The notes: generated by a model from the letters alone, not told the origin. Shown: positions 1-7,367, numbered from the stretch's first letter. The stretch: DNA of 15,498 nucleotides from CAJXVY01 sp031580995 (GCA_031580995.1 JAVLCC010000020.1:1-15498); one strand, 5' to 3'. Program-made: numbers and translations.

Positions 1-3
1 ATA

Positions 4-26
4 GTCTTGCACTGTTCAGTAAAGAC
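4..26. other. small hairpin near the window edge
   Basis: GTCTT (4-8) pairs with AAGAC (22-26), and ACT/AGT pair inside it around a GTTC loop. No T-run follows directly, so it is a poor intrinsic terminator. It may be the tail of an upstream transcript outside the window. No gene is supported between 1 and 73. Confidence 0.25.
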
Positions 27-73
27 AATACTCCGCTTTTGCTGTGTTTTTCTATCAGCGGAATATGCAGAAT

Positions 74-101
74 TTGTAAGGTTTCTCGTTTTTGCTAATA
101 A
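74..101 (+). promoter_or_regulatory. probable promoter of the tRNA-Arg gene
   Basis: TTGTAA (74-79) and TAATAA (96-101) are 16 bases apart and resemble the -35 and -10 boxes of a housekeeping sigma factor. Transcription would start near 107-110, only a few bases before the tRNA at 115, a normal arrangement for a single tRNA gene. Called from motif and position only. Confidence 0.5.
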
Positions 102-114
102 ACTTTCCTTTGCT

Positions 115-190
115 GCCCTCGTAGCTCAGCGGATAGAGCAGAAGACTTCTAATCTTTTGGCCGCAGGTTCGATTCCTGCCGAGGGCGCCA
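115..190 (+). tRNA. tRNA-Arg (anticodon UCU)
   Basis: The 76 bases fold into a full cloverleaf. The acceptor stem is GCCCTCG paired with CGAGGGC, and the D stem is GCTC/GAGC. The anticodon stem GAAGA/TCTTT closes with one G-U pair, and the T stem is GCAGG/CCTGC around TTCGATT. The loop CTTCTAA puts anticodon TCT at 148-150, which reads AGA and AGG. The 3' CCA is encoded (188-190). The gene converges on the helicase gene, whose stop lies 24 bases downstream; no strong terminator hairpin is visible between them. Confidence 0.96.
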
Positions 191-213
191 TATTGCCAAG
201 TTAACCCGATTGA

Positions 214-1575
214 CTATCTCGAATTCTGACGCTGTCGGTTCCCGTTTGTTGAACCCCGCGAATTGGGCCTTGAAGATGATGGTCTTGATTGCCTTCTCGG
301 GTTCGTTCCAGTTTCAGTCAGTGGTGGCTTTCGCTGGCCACTTCGAGCATTTGGTTTCCGACTCTGCTGGGGTTGGGTTTTCGGAACTACGGGCTTCACG
401 AATTCTGCAACATCCCCAATTAGGGCCTTTACCTCGGGTGAATGTTCTGTGACCGCAAGAGGTCTTAGGTTGATTTTTGCCTTTTTCAACAAATCAGCTA
501 GATCTTTACGTTGGGTTGGTAGGGATATGGTCACCACATCACCCGTTGCCCCAGCTCTTGCGGTTCTGCCCGAGCGGTGAAGATATGCCTTGTGTTCAGC
601 AGGTGGGTCAACGTGAATCACCAAATTCACTCCATCCACGTGAACGCCCCTGGCTGCCACGTCGGTTGCCACCAAGACTTTTGCTTTGCCAGCACTGAAT
701 GCTTCAAGATTTCTATCTCGGGCGGCTTGTGACAAATTTCCGTGCAGGTCGACCGCTGGAATCCCAGCTTGAGTCAAAGCTTTGGCAAGTTTCTTGGCAT
801 GGTGTTTGGTTCGCATGAACAAGATTCTTCTTCCTGTTCCAGATGCCAGGGCATATACCAAGCGCTTTTTGGCTTCAGCATCGGAAGCTTCAAGCACATG
901 GTGGGTCATCTGACTAACTGGTGAATCCGCACTGTCAACAGCGTGGGTGACTGGGTTTTGCAAAAACTTATTAACAAGCGTCTGCACCCCGTTATCCAAA
1001 GTCGCCGAGAACAATAACCGCTGTCCACCTCGAGGGGTAGCGGTCAAGATTCTGGTGACTCCGGGAAGGAAACCAAGGTCTGCCATGTGGTCAGCCTCGT
1101 CCAAAACCGTTACCTCGATTGCATCAAGTTTTAAAACACCCTGTTTCATTAGGTCTTCCAATCGTCCTGGGGTAGCGACAATAATCTCGACACCATCACG
1201 AAGCGCTTGAACCTGCTTATTTTGAGAGACTCCACCAAAAATCGTCGTAACCCTGAGGTTCATGGCTTTAGCCAAAGGTTCCAAAGTTTTACTGATCTGG
1301 GTTGCCAGTTCACGGGTTGGTGCGAGCACTAAGCCCCTTGGCTTGCGTGAAGCTTGTTTATTGGCATTAGAACTGGCAAGCCTTGCAATAAGTGGGATTC
1401 CAAAGGCAAGGGTTTTACCGGAACCTGTTTTGCCACGTCCTAAGACATCTATCCCGGCCAGGGTGTCTGGCAGCGAATCTACTTGGATTGGAAATGGAGA
1501 ATCAATGCCTTGTGTGGTTAGCACATTGGCAATCTTGGCGGGCACGCCAAGATCTAAAAAAGTCTTTGAAGACAT
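214..1575 (-). CDS. DEAD-box ATP-dependent RNA helicase
   Basis: An ATP-dependent RNA helicase of 453 residues, expected to act in the cytoplasm on structured RNA (ribosome assembly, mRNA unwinding, often cold adaptation). All family motifs are present in order: Q motif with Gln31, Walker A GKTGSGKT (48-55), PTREL (86-90), GG (114-115), TPGR (135-138), DEAD (159-162), SAT (190-192), ATDVAARG (303-310) and HRSGRTARAG (333-342). Residues about 395-453 form a basic, Arg/Ser/Gln/Asn-rich tail typical of an RNA-binding extension. The ATG start sits just before the Q-motif region, as is usual; the SD is weak (GAAAG about 11 bases upstream). The gene is monocistronic in this window, convergent with the tRNA and divergent from the mrp operon. 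Which paralogue (CshA, RhlE or DeaD type) cannot be settled, so no symbol is given. Confidence 0.93.
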   Translation of the reverse strand: MSSKTFLDLGVPAKIANVLTTQGIDSPFPIQVDSLPDTLAGIDVLGRGKTGSGKTLAFGIPLIARLASSNANKQASRKPRGLVLAPTRELATQISKTLEPLAKAMNLRVTTIFGGVSQNKQVQALRDGVEIIVATPGRLEDLMKQGVLKLDAIEVTVLDEADHMADLGFLPGVTRILTATPRGGQRLLFSATLDNGVQTLVNKFLQNPVTHAVDSADSPVSQMTHHVLEASDAEAKKRLVYALASGTGRRILFMRTKHHAKKLAKALTQAGIPAVDLHGNLSQAARDRNLEAFSAGKAKVLVATDVAARGVHVDGVNLVIHVDPPAEHKAYLHRSGRTARAGATGDVVTISLPTQRKDLADLLKKAKINLRPLAVTEHSPEVKALIGDVAEFVKPVVPKTQPQQSRKPNARSGQRKPPLTETGTNPRRQSRPSSSRPNSRGSTNGNRQRQNSR

Positions 1576-1592
1576 ATATGAATTGCTTTCAT

Positions 1593-1667
1593 GTGATGGT
1601 TTGCATCACTTTTGAGCCCAATTTCTGGGCGGATGGCGAAGACATCGATTTGATGTATCCGTTCGCC
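1593..1667 (-). promoter_or_regulatory. hairpins in the probable 5' UTR of the helicase gene
   Basis: Three inverted repeats lie just upstream of the helicase start. GTGATG/CATCAC (1593-1598 and 1604-1609) is a perfect 6-bp stem with a 5-base loop. GCCCA/TGGGC (1616-1620 and 1626-1630) is a perfect 5-bp stem. GGCGAA/TTCGCC (1635-1640 and 1662-1667) encloses a second stem, ACATC/GATGT (1642-1646 and 1652-1656). If the transcript starts upstream of 1667 they form a structured leader ending about 18 bases before the start codon. Structured leaders are known on cold-induced helicase mRNAs, but the function here is inferred. Confidence 0.4.
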
Positions 1668-1759
1668 GAAGGAAGATTTTCACCACATTTTCGTGATGGC
1701 CGTTCTACGACGCAAGCCAGTGAAATAAAACTGACTTGTCATCAGTCTAGTGTAGATAG

Positions 1760-1817
1760 GCAAATAATCTTCGAGGTCTTTTTTTCCGGGGGGAGCGGGG
1801 GCGAGGAGATTATTTGC
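1760..1817. repeat. 11-bp perfect inverted repeat around a T-run and G-rich loop
   Basis: GCAAATAATCT (1760-1770) is the exact reverse complement of AGATTATTTGC (1807-1817). The 36-base spacer contains a run of seven T, then G6 (1788-1793) and G5 (1797-1801). It lies between two divergent genes, upstream of the likely mrp transcription start. It could be a hairpin in a longer transcript, a protein-binding palindrome or a G-rich structural element. The arms are AT-rich, so it does not look like a standard intrinsic terminator. Confidence 0.6.
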
Positions 1818-1866
1818 TCAGCAGGTTTAGTTCTCAGGGTTTTTCCGTCTGGGTCAGGCGTCAAGA

Positions 1867-1875
1867 TAGTATGTT
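1867..1875 (+). promoter_or_regulatory. probable -10 region of the mrp operon promoter
   Basis: TAGTAT (1867-1872) overlaps TATGTT (1870-1875); either fits a -10 box of the TANNNT type. A start at about 1879-1881 would begin the RNA exactly where the structured leader starts. No convincing -35 box is seen, which is common in actinobacterial promoters. Confidence 0.35.
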
Positions 1876-1879
1876 AACT

Positions 1880-1983
1880 GGAGTGCCGGGAAGCCTGGTC
1901 GGCGTGCTGAGGTGTGAGATAGTCGCATCACAGAGGTTTCCCATCGGCGGTGGGACCGCTAAATACTCGATTTTGAGGAGATC
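1880..1983 (+). promoter_or_regulatory. structured mRNA leader of the mrp operon (possible cation riboswitch)
   Basis: About 100 bases with a compact fold. GAGTG (1881-1885) can pair with TACTC (1964-1968) as a closing helix. TGCCG/CGGCG (1884-1888 and 1900-1904) forms a first arm; an alternative is CCGGG/CCTGG. TGTGA/TCACA (1913-1917 and 1928-1932) forms a second. GGT plus CCCA (1935-1943, two-base bulge) pairs with TGGGACC (1951-1957) as a third. The third arm competes with GCGGT/ACCGC (1947-1951 and 1955-1959), so two exclusive states exist just upstream of the ribosome site GAGGAG (1975-1980). Na+ and Li+ riboswitches are known upstream of cation transporter genes, and a Na+/H+ antiporter operon follows. 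I cannot assign this RNA to a named family. Confidence 0.45.
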
Positions 1984-2037
1984 ATGACGCACTCACCCAA
2001 CGTGTTTTGCCCATGTTCTTTAGAGGTGAGCTCGTGA
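1984..2037 (+). CDS. 17-residue leader peptide overlapping the mrpA start
   Basis: The best ribosome site in this region, GAGGAG (1975-1980), serves ATG 1984, which opens a frame of 17 codons ending at TGA 2035-2037. The peptide would read MTHSPNVFCPCSLEVSS, with no resemblance to anything I know. Its stop overlaps the GTG (2034-2036) that I take as the mrpA start, giving the same GTGA-type junction used by coupled genes. Translation of this mini-ORF probably feeds ribosomes to mrpA, or lets the leader RNA control mrpA through it. No run of one codon suggests classical amino-acid attenuation. An alternative is that ATG 1984 was the ancestral mrpA start before a frameshift. Confidence 0.45.
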   Translation: MTHSPNVFCPCSLEVSS

Positions 2038-4982
2038 CCCTCTCGGCAATTCTGTTCTCCACCATGGGACTCATTGCAGTAACCATGTTGGCGACTAGAT
2101 TTATTGGTCGTAACGCAGGCTGGCTCGCAGCAACTGTGTTGGCCTTTTTGGCATTCTCTGTAGTTACTCGCATCCCCGAAATTATTGAGGGAACCGGTTC
2201 TTTTTCAGGGCTTGGCGTAATTGAGGAGACAACCCCCTGGATGCCATCACTCGATATCTCACTGGGTCTTCGTCTGGATGGCCTATCAGCTCTATTTCTG
2301 ATTATTGTTCTAGGTGTTGGCGCACTTGTGATGGCTTATTCCGCCAGGTATATGTCAGAGCGCAATGTTCACCCACACACCGGCTATTTCGCGTGGATGT
2401 TGTTATTCGCTTTTGCAATGACCGGTTTGGTGTTGGCAGATGATCTGATTCTTTTGTTTGTGTTTTGGGAACTCACCACCATTGCTTCGTTTTTTCTCAT
2501 CAACCGCTCAGGTGATAAAGCATCAGCACCAGCGGTTAGAACCCTGCTGACAACCGCTATGGGTGGGTTGGCACTACTTTTTGCAGTTGTTTTGATTGTG
2601 ACAAGAACTGGCACAACAGTTGTCAGCGAGGCTTTGGTCAACGATGTTTGGGTTGAGGATCAATCCTTCACCGCAAGCATTTCAGTCTTGGTGGCGTTAG
2701 CCGCGTTGACTAAATCAGCACAGTTTCCTTTTCACATGTGGCTTCCAGATGCAATGGTGGCACCTACGCCTGTAAGTGCATACCTGCACGCAGCGGCAAT
2801 GGTCAAAGCAGGCATCTATTTATTGCTTCTTTTCTCGCCAGCTTTGGGTGGCACTTTGGTTTGGCAGTCAATACTGATCACCTCTGGGCTAATCACTGCG
2901 GTTATGGGTGCGATATTTGCCATGCGCCGATTTGATTTGAAAGAAATCATGGCAAATTCCACCATTAGTCAACTTGGTTTGATTGTTGCCTTGATTGGAG
3001 TTGGAACGCCATCTGCTTTGGCTACCGCAGCTTTATACACACTGGCACACGCTTTGTTTAAATCCTCGCTGTTTATGGTTGTTGGAATCATTGATAGGCA
3101 GGCGGGAACCAGAGACATTCGTGTTTTGAGCGGATTATGGAAAACCATGCCAATCACTTTGGTGACCACCGTATTGGCTGGTCTTTCAATGTCTGGGGTG
3201 TTTCCAATGCTGGGATTCATTTCCAAGGAATACCTGCTTGGGCAAATGCTGGGTGCTGGGGATTCAGCTTTGATTGGAGTGACGCTAACCGCAATCGCTG
3301 TTTTTGCATCCTCTACAACCTTTGCCTACACGGGTCGAATCATCCTGGGAGCGTTCACTGACTATCGAGGAACCAATCGAGATGAGCACCCCGAGGGTCA
3401 TGAGATGAAAGAGGTAGTTCGGGAAGCTAAACCTAGTTTTTATGGATCGGCACTGCTACCTGCTCTGATAGGACTGGTCTTGGGGCCTGCTATCGCAGTT
3501 TTGTATCCATTGATAGGTGCAGCGGGAAGTGCTGCGGCAGGTGAAATCTATAAAGCTAAGTATGCATTATTCGGAGGTTTCACCATAGAGCTCGCTCTAT
3601 CAACATCAATCATCCTGCTGGGTTTATTGGCAATTAGTCAGCGTCGTCGACTGGATAATTTCTTTGAGGGAAGAATCCTAAGATTCACCGCCATTGAGGT
3701 TGTTGAAAGTATTCGCCTAGGAGCTATATCTATAGGAGAGCGGGTGGGTAATCCGACCAGAACAGATAAACCCGCTCAGCATTTATTTGCACCATGGTTA
3801 ATTGTTGGCTTGGTCGCAGTGGTTGGACTTTTGATGGCTCCATCTGTGGGGGAATTGGTTGCTCCGCAGGAGCCCTGGAGTGATGCTTTATGGCTTGGGT
3901 TATTGGTGGTGACCGTTATCCCAGCTTTGATAACTCGCTCTCGACTGGTTGCACTTATCTTGGTTGGTGGAGCTGGGTTTATTGTGGCTTTGTGGTTTTT
4001 TGCCCTCGGAGCCCACGATGTTGGCATGACCCAGCTTTTGGTTGAATTGCTCACCGTTGTGGCTTTGGTGCTGATTTTGAGAAGACTGCCCTCAGTGTTT
4101 CACACGGTTGGTCGATCTCGTCAGCTTCTGACTGGTTTTTTGGCAGTTGGTGTTGGGGTTTTAGCCACCCTGGTTACATTTTTGTTTACAGGTCGCAGAG
4201 AGATGTCTCCTGTCGGGCAGTATTTTTTGGATGAGGCCTATAACGACACTGGTGGCAATAACGTAGTGAATACAATCCTGGTTGACTATCGAGCACTTGA
4301 CACCTTTGGTGAGCTAACAGTGATTGCAGTTGCAGGGATTGTGCTGATTGGAATCCTGCGCTCCAGATTCATGCTCTCAGAAATCACTCCGGATATGACC
4401 AAGTGGTCTAATTCTGCACTTGCCAGATCAGTGGATAACACCCTGCCGGTTCGGATGCTGGCCAGATGGGCAGCGCCACTTATTGTTTTGTTGTCTTTCC
4501 ACTTGTTCTTCAGGGGGCACTACGAAGCAGGGGGTGGGTTCATTGCCGCACTGGTTGGTGCTACTGGGTTCGGATTGGCCTATCTGGGAGCATCGGATGA
4601 TAAAAAAGCACCTGTTGCTTGGCCCTATCGTGGTCTTTTGGCATCGGGTGTAATTGTGGCTGTTCTAAGCGGTATTTGGGGCTTTGCCGCTGGATCATTT
4701 TTGAAGCCGATTCGTTTTGATATTCCCCTGCCATGGGGTGGGGAGTATGGCTTTACAAGCGCTATGGTTTTTGATCTTGGGGTTTATCTAGCCGTTTTGG
4801 CAATCATCATCGCTTTGTTGAATGAACTGGGTGGGGTTAGACAAAGTGAGATCGAACCCATAAGCCAGGCAGGACCTGCGTTAATTGCCGAGAGCTATCA
4901 CGGCTTAGGCGATGATCCTTTAGTCAAAGATTCAGTTGGTGCCACCAAGGCCACAACACCTAAGAAAGGTGGGACCAAATGA
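2034..4982 (+). CDS. mrpA: MrpA-MrpB fusion, Na+/H+ antiporter large subunit
   Basis: Largest subunit of the Mrp (Mnh/Sha) multisubunit cation/proton antiporter in the cell membrane, 982 residues from GTG 2034. TTG 2007 (991 residues) and ATG 2013 are also in frame. GTG 2034 is preferred because AGAGGTGAG (2022-2030) lies at correct spacing and the N-terminus then begins with the first membrane helix. The NuoL-like part carries the conserved Glu146 (VFWE), Lys227 before the FPFHMWLPDAM segment, Lys258 in AAMVKAG, and the His/Lys pair in AHALFKSS. Central helices match the DUF4040-type region of MrpA. From about residue 800 the sequence becomes an MnhB domain, with RGHYEAGGGFIAAL near its start. 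In many bacteria MrpB is a separate gene; here it is fused. The stop overlaps mrpC as ATGA. Confidence 0.93.
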   Translation: MTLSAILFSTMGLIAVTMLATRFIGRNAGWLAATVLAFLAFSVVTRIPEIIEGTGSFSGLGVIEETTPWMPSLDISLGLRLDGLSALFLIIVLGVGALVMAYSARYMSERNVHPHTGYFAWMLLFAFAMTGLVLADDLILLFVFWELTTIASFFLINRSGDKASAPAVRTLLTTAMGGLALLFAVVLIVTRTGTTVVSEALVNDVWVEDQSFTASISVLVALAALTKSAQFPFHMWLPDAMVAPTPVSAYLHAAAMVKAGIYLLLLFSPALGGTLVWQSILITSGLITAVMGAIFAMRRFDLKEIMANSTISQLGLIVALIGVGTPSALATAALYTLAHALFKSSLFMVVGIIDRQAGTRDIRVLSGLWKTMPITLVTTVLAGLSMSGVFPMLGFISKEYLLGQMLGAGDSALIGVTLTAIAVFASSTTFAYTGRIILGAFTDYRGTNRDEHPEGHEMKEVVREAKPSFYGSALLPALIGLVLGPAIAVLYPLIGAAGSAAAGEIYKAKYALFGGFTIELALSTSIILLGLLAISQRRRLDNFFEGRILRFTAIEVVESIRLGAISIGERVGNPTRTDKPAQHLFAPWLIVGLVAVVGLLMAPSVGELVAPQEPWSDALWLGLLVVTVIPALITRSRLVALILVGGAGFIVALWFFALGAHDVGMTQLLVELLTVVALVLILRRLPSVFHTVGRSRQLLTGFLAVGVGVLATLVTFLFTGRREMSPVGQYFLDEAYNDTGGNNVVNTILVDYRALDTFGELTVIAVAGIVLIGILRSRFMLSEITPDMTKWSNSALARSVDNTLPVRMLARWAAPLIVLLSFHLFFRGHYEAGGGFIAALVGATGFGLAYLGASDDKKAPVAWPYRGLLASGVIVAVLSGIWGFAAGSFLKPIRFDIPLPWGGEYGFTSAMVFDLGVYLAVLAIIIALLNELGGVRQSEIEPISQAGPALIAESYHGLGDDPLVKDSVGATKATTPKKGGTK

Positions 4983-5341
4983 GTTTGGCACTGAGTGTTG
5001 GTTTATTGGCAGCAGCCGGGGTTTATTTAGTTTTGCAGCGAGGAATGATTCGAATCATTCTGGGATTTGTTTTGCTCACTCACTCTGTGAATTTATTGAT
5101 TATCGCTGCCGGTGGTGCTGCCCGCAGAGATGCGCCTTTTATTGGTGGGGACACCTCAATGGCAGCTGATCCTCTGCCACAGGCTTTTGTGCTGACGGCA
5201 ATTGTGATTGCATTTGCAATCACCGTTGTGTTGGCAACCTTGGCAGTTGTCGGTTCCAAAGACGATGACACCGAGGAAGAGTCTGAGAAAACGGAACTGG
5301 ATATTGAAAACACCTCCAGTGATGCAGGTGGTGATAAATAA
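4979..5341 (+). CDS. mrpC: MrpC, NuoK-like antiporter subunit
   Basis: A 120-residue membrane protein of the MrpC/MnhC (NuoK-like) family, with three predicted helices at about residues 3-20, 24-45 and 68-92. The family pattern GMIRIILGFVLLTHSVNLLI is present, followed by a DPLPQAFVLTAIVI segment before the third helix, both typical of MrpC. After the last helix comes an acidic, Ser/Glu/Asp-rich tail of about 28 residues, presumably cytoplasmic, which makes the protein slightly longer than the usual 110-115. It starts at an ATGA overlap with mrpA and its TAA shares a base with the mrpD ATG (TAATG), so it is translated as part of the chain. Confidence 0.93.
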   Translation: MSLALSVGLLAAAGVYLVLQRGMIRIILGFVLLTHSVNLLIIAAGGAARRDAPFIGGDTSMAADPLPQAFVLTAIVIAFAITVVLATLAVVGSKDDDTEEESEKTELDIENTSSDAGGDK

Positions 5342-6969
5342 TGACTGAGTTGTTAGAAGTTTTATTGCCACTATTTGTCGGTGCGCCTTTATTGTTGGGC
5401 GGAGTTTTGTTTGTAGTGGGTAAAAATCATCCTCTGCAACCAATTCTGGGGATGGGGACACTGCTTGCCCTGCTTGCAGGTGCTGTTACATTGCTGATAG
5501 CTACATCCGAGGGCCAACTGCTAGCTCATCAGGTTGCATTGTGGCCAAATGGAATTGCCATTGCGTTTGTGGTGGATACCTTCGCGGCATTGATGCTCAC
5601 CGCTGCAACGATTGTTGCAGTTGTGAGTTTTCAATACATGCTGGCAAGTGGTGAAGCACGCAGTCCCTCTATTCCAGCTTTGGTTTTGGTTTTGATGGGT
5701 GGGGTCTCAGGGGCGTTATTGACTGCAGATTTATTCAACCTGTTTGTTTTTATTGAGGTAATGCTTCTGCCCTCCTATGGGTTATTGATTTTTCTAAGTC
5801 GTCGCGGTGACATGGCGGCATCCAGGCTTTATGTGGTGGTTAATCTTTTGGCTTCCACGATATTTTTAGCTGGGGTTGGACTGATTTATGCGGTGCAGGG
5901 AACTGTGAATCTAGGGGCATTGGCAGGAACTGGAGATGATCCACTAACTGCAATAGCAACCGCTTTGGCTCTTTCTGCAATTGCAGTGAAGGCCTCTGTT
6001 TTCCCAGTTCACGGTTGGCTAAGCCGCACCTATGCCTCGGCCTCCCCAGCGGTGGCAGCTTTGTTCTCGGGATTGCACACAAAGGTTGCGGTTTATGTTG
6101 TTTATCGAATAAGTGCTGTCATTTTTGAGGGGGACAGCGCTTGGATGACAGCCATTTTGGTGGTTGCCTCGCTAACTTTGGTGGTTGGGGCAATGGCGGC
6201 TTTGGGTGAAAAAGACATGCGGTCTTTACTTCTGTTCCAGATGGTTAGTGGAATAGGTTTCATTCTGATTGGGATTTCGCTTTTCACCCAAACTGGAATT
6301 GCTTCGGGTATTTTCTACATGATTCACCACATGATTGTGATGGGTGCCCTCCTGCTGACCGCAAGTGCCATTGAGCACACCTACGGCTCGGGTCGCCTGG
6401 ACCGAGTTGCGGGATTGAGAACCAGAGAGAGTCTTGTCACGGCAGCGTTTGTAATAGGTTCTCTATCACTTGTTGGATTACCTCCTTTTTCAGGATTTGT
6501 AGCTAAATACGCTCTGGTTCTGGCAAGTGCTGATGCGGGTGTGGTGGTAATAGCTGGTCTATTGATTGTCGTGAGCCTGTTTGTACTGATGGCGATGATG
6601 AAGATTTGGGCTGAGATGTTCAATGGCAAGCGCCACGCCGATGTTGAAATTCTGGCAGCCCAGGAGAGAATCCGAACCAGACAGGGTTTATATGACACGG
6701 ACATTATTGATGAGGATGAAATCAATGAAGAGGCTAACCGCGCTATTGAACATATAGAACCACCCCGTGGCATCATCGGAGAGATTGGTGACCCTCACGA
6801 TCACAGAGGCACCCGTGTTCGTGCATCACTGATTCTTCCCGCACTGATACTCGGTGGAATCTCAGTGGCTTTGGGCTTCGGTGGAGAGTATTTATTGCAA
6901 TTGGCGGATCAGGCCAGTCAGGGGCTTATGGACACCAGTGACTACGTGAGGGCGGTGATTGGCCGATGA
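5341..6969 (+). CDS. mrpD: MrpD, NuoN/NuoL-like antiporter subunit
   Basis: A proton-channel-type antiporter subunit of 542 residues, related to complex I NuoM/NuoN and essential for Mrp activity in studied species. The conserved Glu139 (in LFNLFVFIEVMLLPSYG) and Lys217 (in VKASVFPVHGWLS) are present, as are the SPAVAALFSGLHTKVAVY helix and the later GLPPFSGFVAKYAL segment. Residues about 428-493 form a long hydrophilic, highly charged loop (AQERIRTRQGLYDTDIIDEDEINEE and onward) before the last membrane segments. This insertion accounts for the length above the usual 490-510. It starts at a TAATG overlap with mrpC and ends in an ATGA overlap with mrpE. In a complete operon it is MrpD rather than a stray complex I subunit. 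Confidence 0.94.
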   Translation: MTELLEVLLPLFVGAPLLLGGVLFVVGKNHPLQPILGMGTLLALLAGAVTLLIATSEGQLLAHQVALWPNGIAIAFVVDTFAALMLTAATIVAVVSFQYMLASGEARSPSIPALVLVLMGGVSGALLTADLFNLFVFIEVMLLPSYGLLIFLSRRGDMAASRLYVVVNLLASTIFLAGVGLIYAVQGTVNLGALAGTGDDPLTAIATALALSAIAVKASVFPVHGWLSRTYASASPAVAALFSGLHTKVAVYVVYRISAVIFEGDSAWMTAILVVASLTLVVGAMAALGEKDMRSLLLFQMVSGIGFILIGISLFTQTGIASGIFYMIHHMIVMGALLLTASAIEHTYGSGRLDRVAGLRTRESLVTAAFVIGSLSLVGLPPFSGFVAKYALVLASADAGVVVIAGLLIVVSLFVLMAMMKIWAEMFNGKRHADVEILAAQERIRTRQGLYDTDIIDEDEINEEANRAIEHIEPPRGIIGEIGDPHDHRGTRVRASLILPALILGGISVALGFGGEYLLQLADQASQGLMDTSDYVRAVIGR

Positions 6970-7367
6970 ATTCATTTTGGGGTTCAGCCTGGAGTCTGCC
7001 ATTGAGGCTTCTGGGTTTCATTGGCTGGTTTCTATGGCAGTTTGTGCTCACTAGCGTGCAGGTGGTCGGACTGATTCTCATACCGGGCAAACAACCCAAG
7101 CCCGCGATTGTGCGGATGAGCATTGAGGAGCTAACGGATACGGAGCTAACGATATTGATTTCGCTAATCACCATTACCCCCGACACTTTGGTGATTGCAG
7201 TGAATCGAGATAATCGAGAGATGTTTGTTCACGGAATGTTTGTTGCTGGGGATGTGCAGGGCTTTCAAGCATCGCTAAGGCAAACCCATGACCGATTACT
7301 GTTCGGAACCAGGGCAAACCTGGGTGTGAACCCGAGTGTCAACTCAAAGAATGGAGCTAGCGCATGA
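6966..7367 (+). CDS. mrpE: MrpE antiporter subunit
   Basis: A 133-residue member of the MrpE/MnhE family, a small subunit of the antiporter membrane complex. Two hydrophobic segments lie at about residues 10-25 and 27-43. They are followed by the soluble part with the family pattern TELTILISLITITPDTLVIAV (roughly 60-80), which is the strongest evidence for the call. The start is an ATGA overlap with mrpD and the end an ATGA overlap with mrpF. The C-terminal 15 residues are polar and variable. The DNA carries a 10-base direct repeat (GGAGCTAACG at 7128 and 7142) that simply encodes the repeated ELT. Confidence 0.92.
   Translation: MNSFWGSAWSLPLRLLGFIGWFLWQFVLTSVQVVGLILIPGKQPKPAIVRMSIEELTDTELTILISLITITPDTLVIAVNRDNREMFVHGMFVAGDVQGFQASLRQTHDRLLFGTRANLGVNPSVNSKNGASA

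Noticed and set aside
7..204. Plus-strand 65-codon ORF at the left end
   Set aside because: It runs through the whole tRNA-Arg gene and has no protein-like pattern or ribosome site.
1788..1806. Classical three-layer G-quadruplex
   Set aside because: Only two long G-runs are present (G6 and G5) plus short ones, so four clean runs of three are not clearly available.
1392..1877. Plus-strand 161-codon ORF across the helicase 5' end and the intergenic region
   Set aside because: Its first third is the antisense of the helicase and the rest crosses hairpins and the inverted repeat; no recognisable domain.
1576..2006. Housekeeping RNA (RNase P RNA, tmRNA or 6S RNA) in the long intergenic region
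   Set aside because: None of the conserved motifs of these RNAs was recognised on either strand.
2007..2033. TTG 2007 or ATG 2013 as the mrpA start
   Set aside because: Neither has a ribosome site; GTG 2034 has AGAGGTGAG and gives a normal MrpA N-terminus. Kept as alternatives only.
3776..4054. Minus-strand 92-codon ORF inside mrpA
   Set aside because: Antisense shadow of membrane-helix codons; no start context or homology pattern.
6381..6776. Minus-strand 131-codon ORF inside mrpD
   Set aside because: Antisense shadow of a well-conserved coding region; low-complexity Ser/Ile/Thr product.
7128..7151. Direct repeat GGAGCTAACG in mrpE as a regulatory repeat
   Set aside because: Only two copies, inside a coding region, explained by the repeated residues Glu-Leu-Thr.
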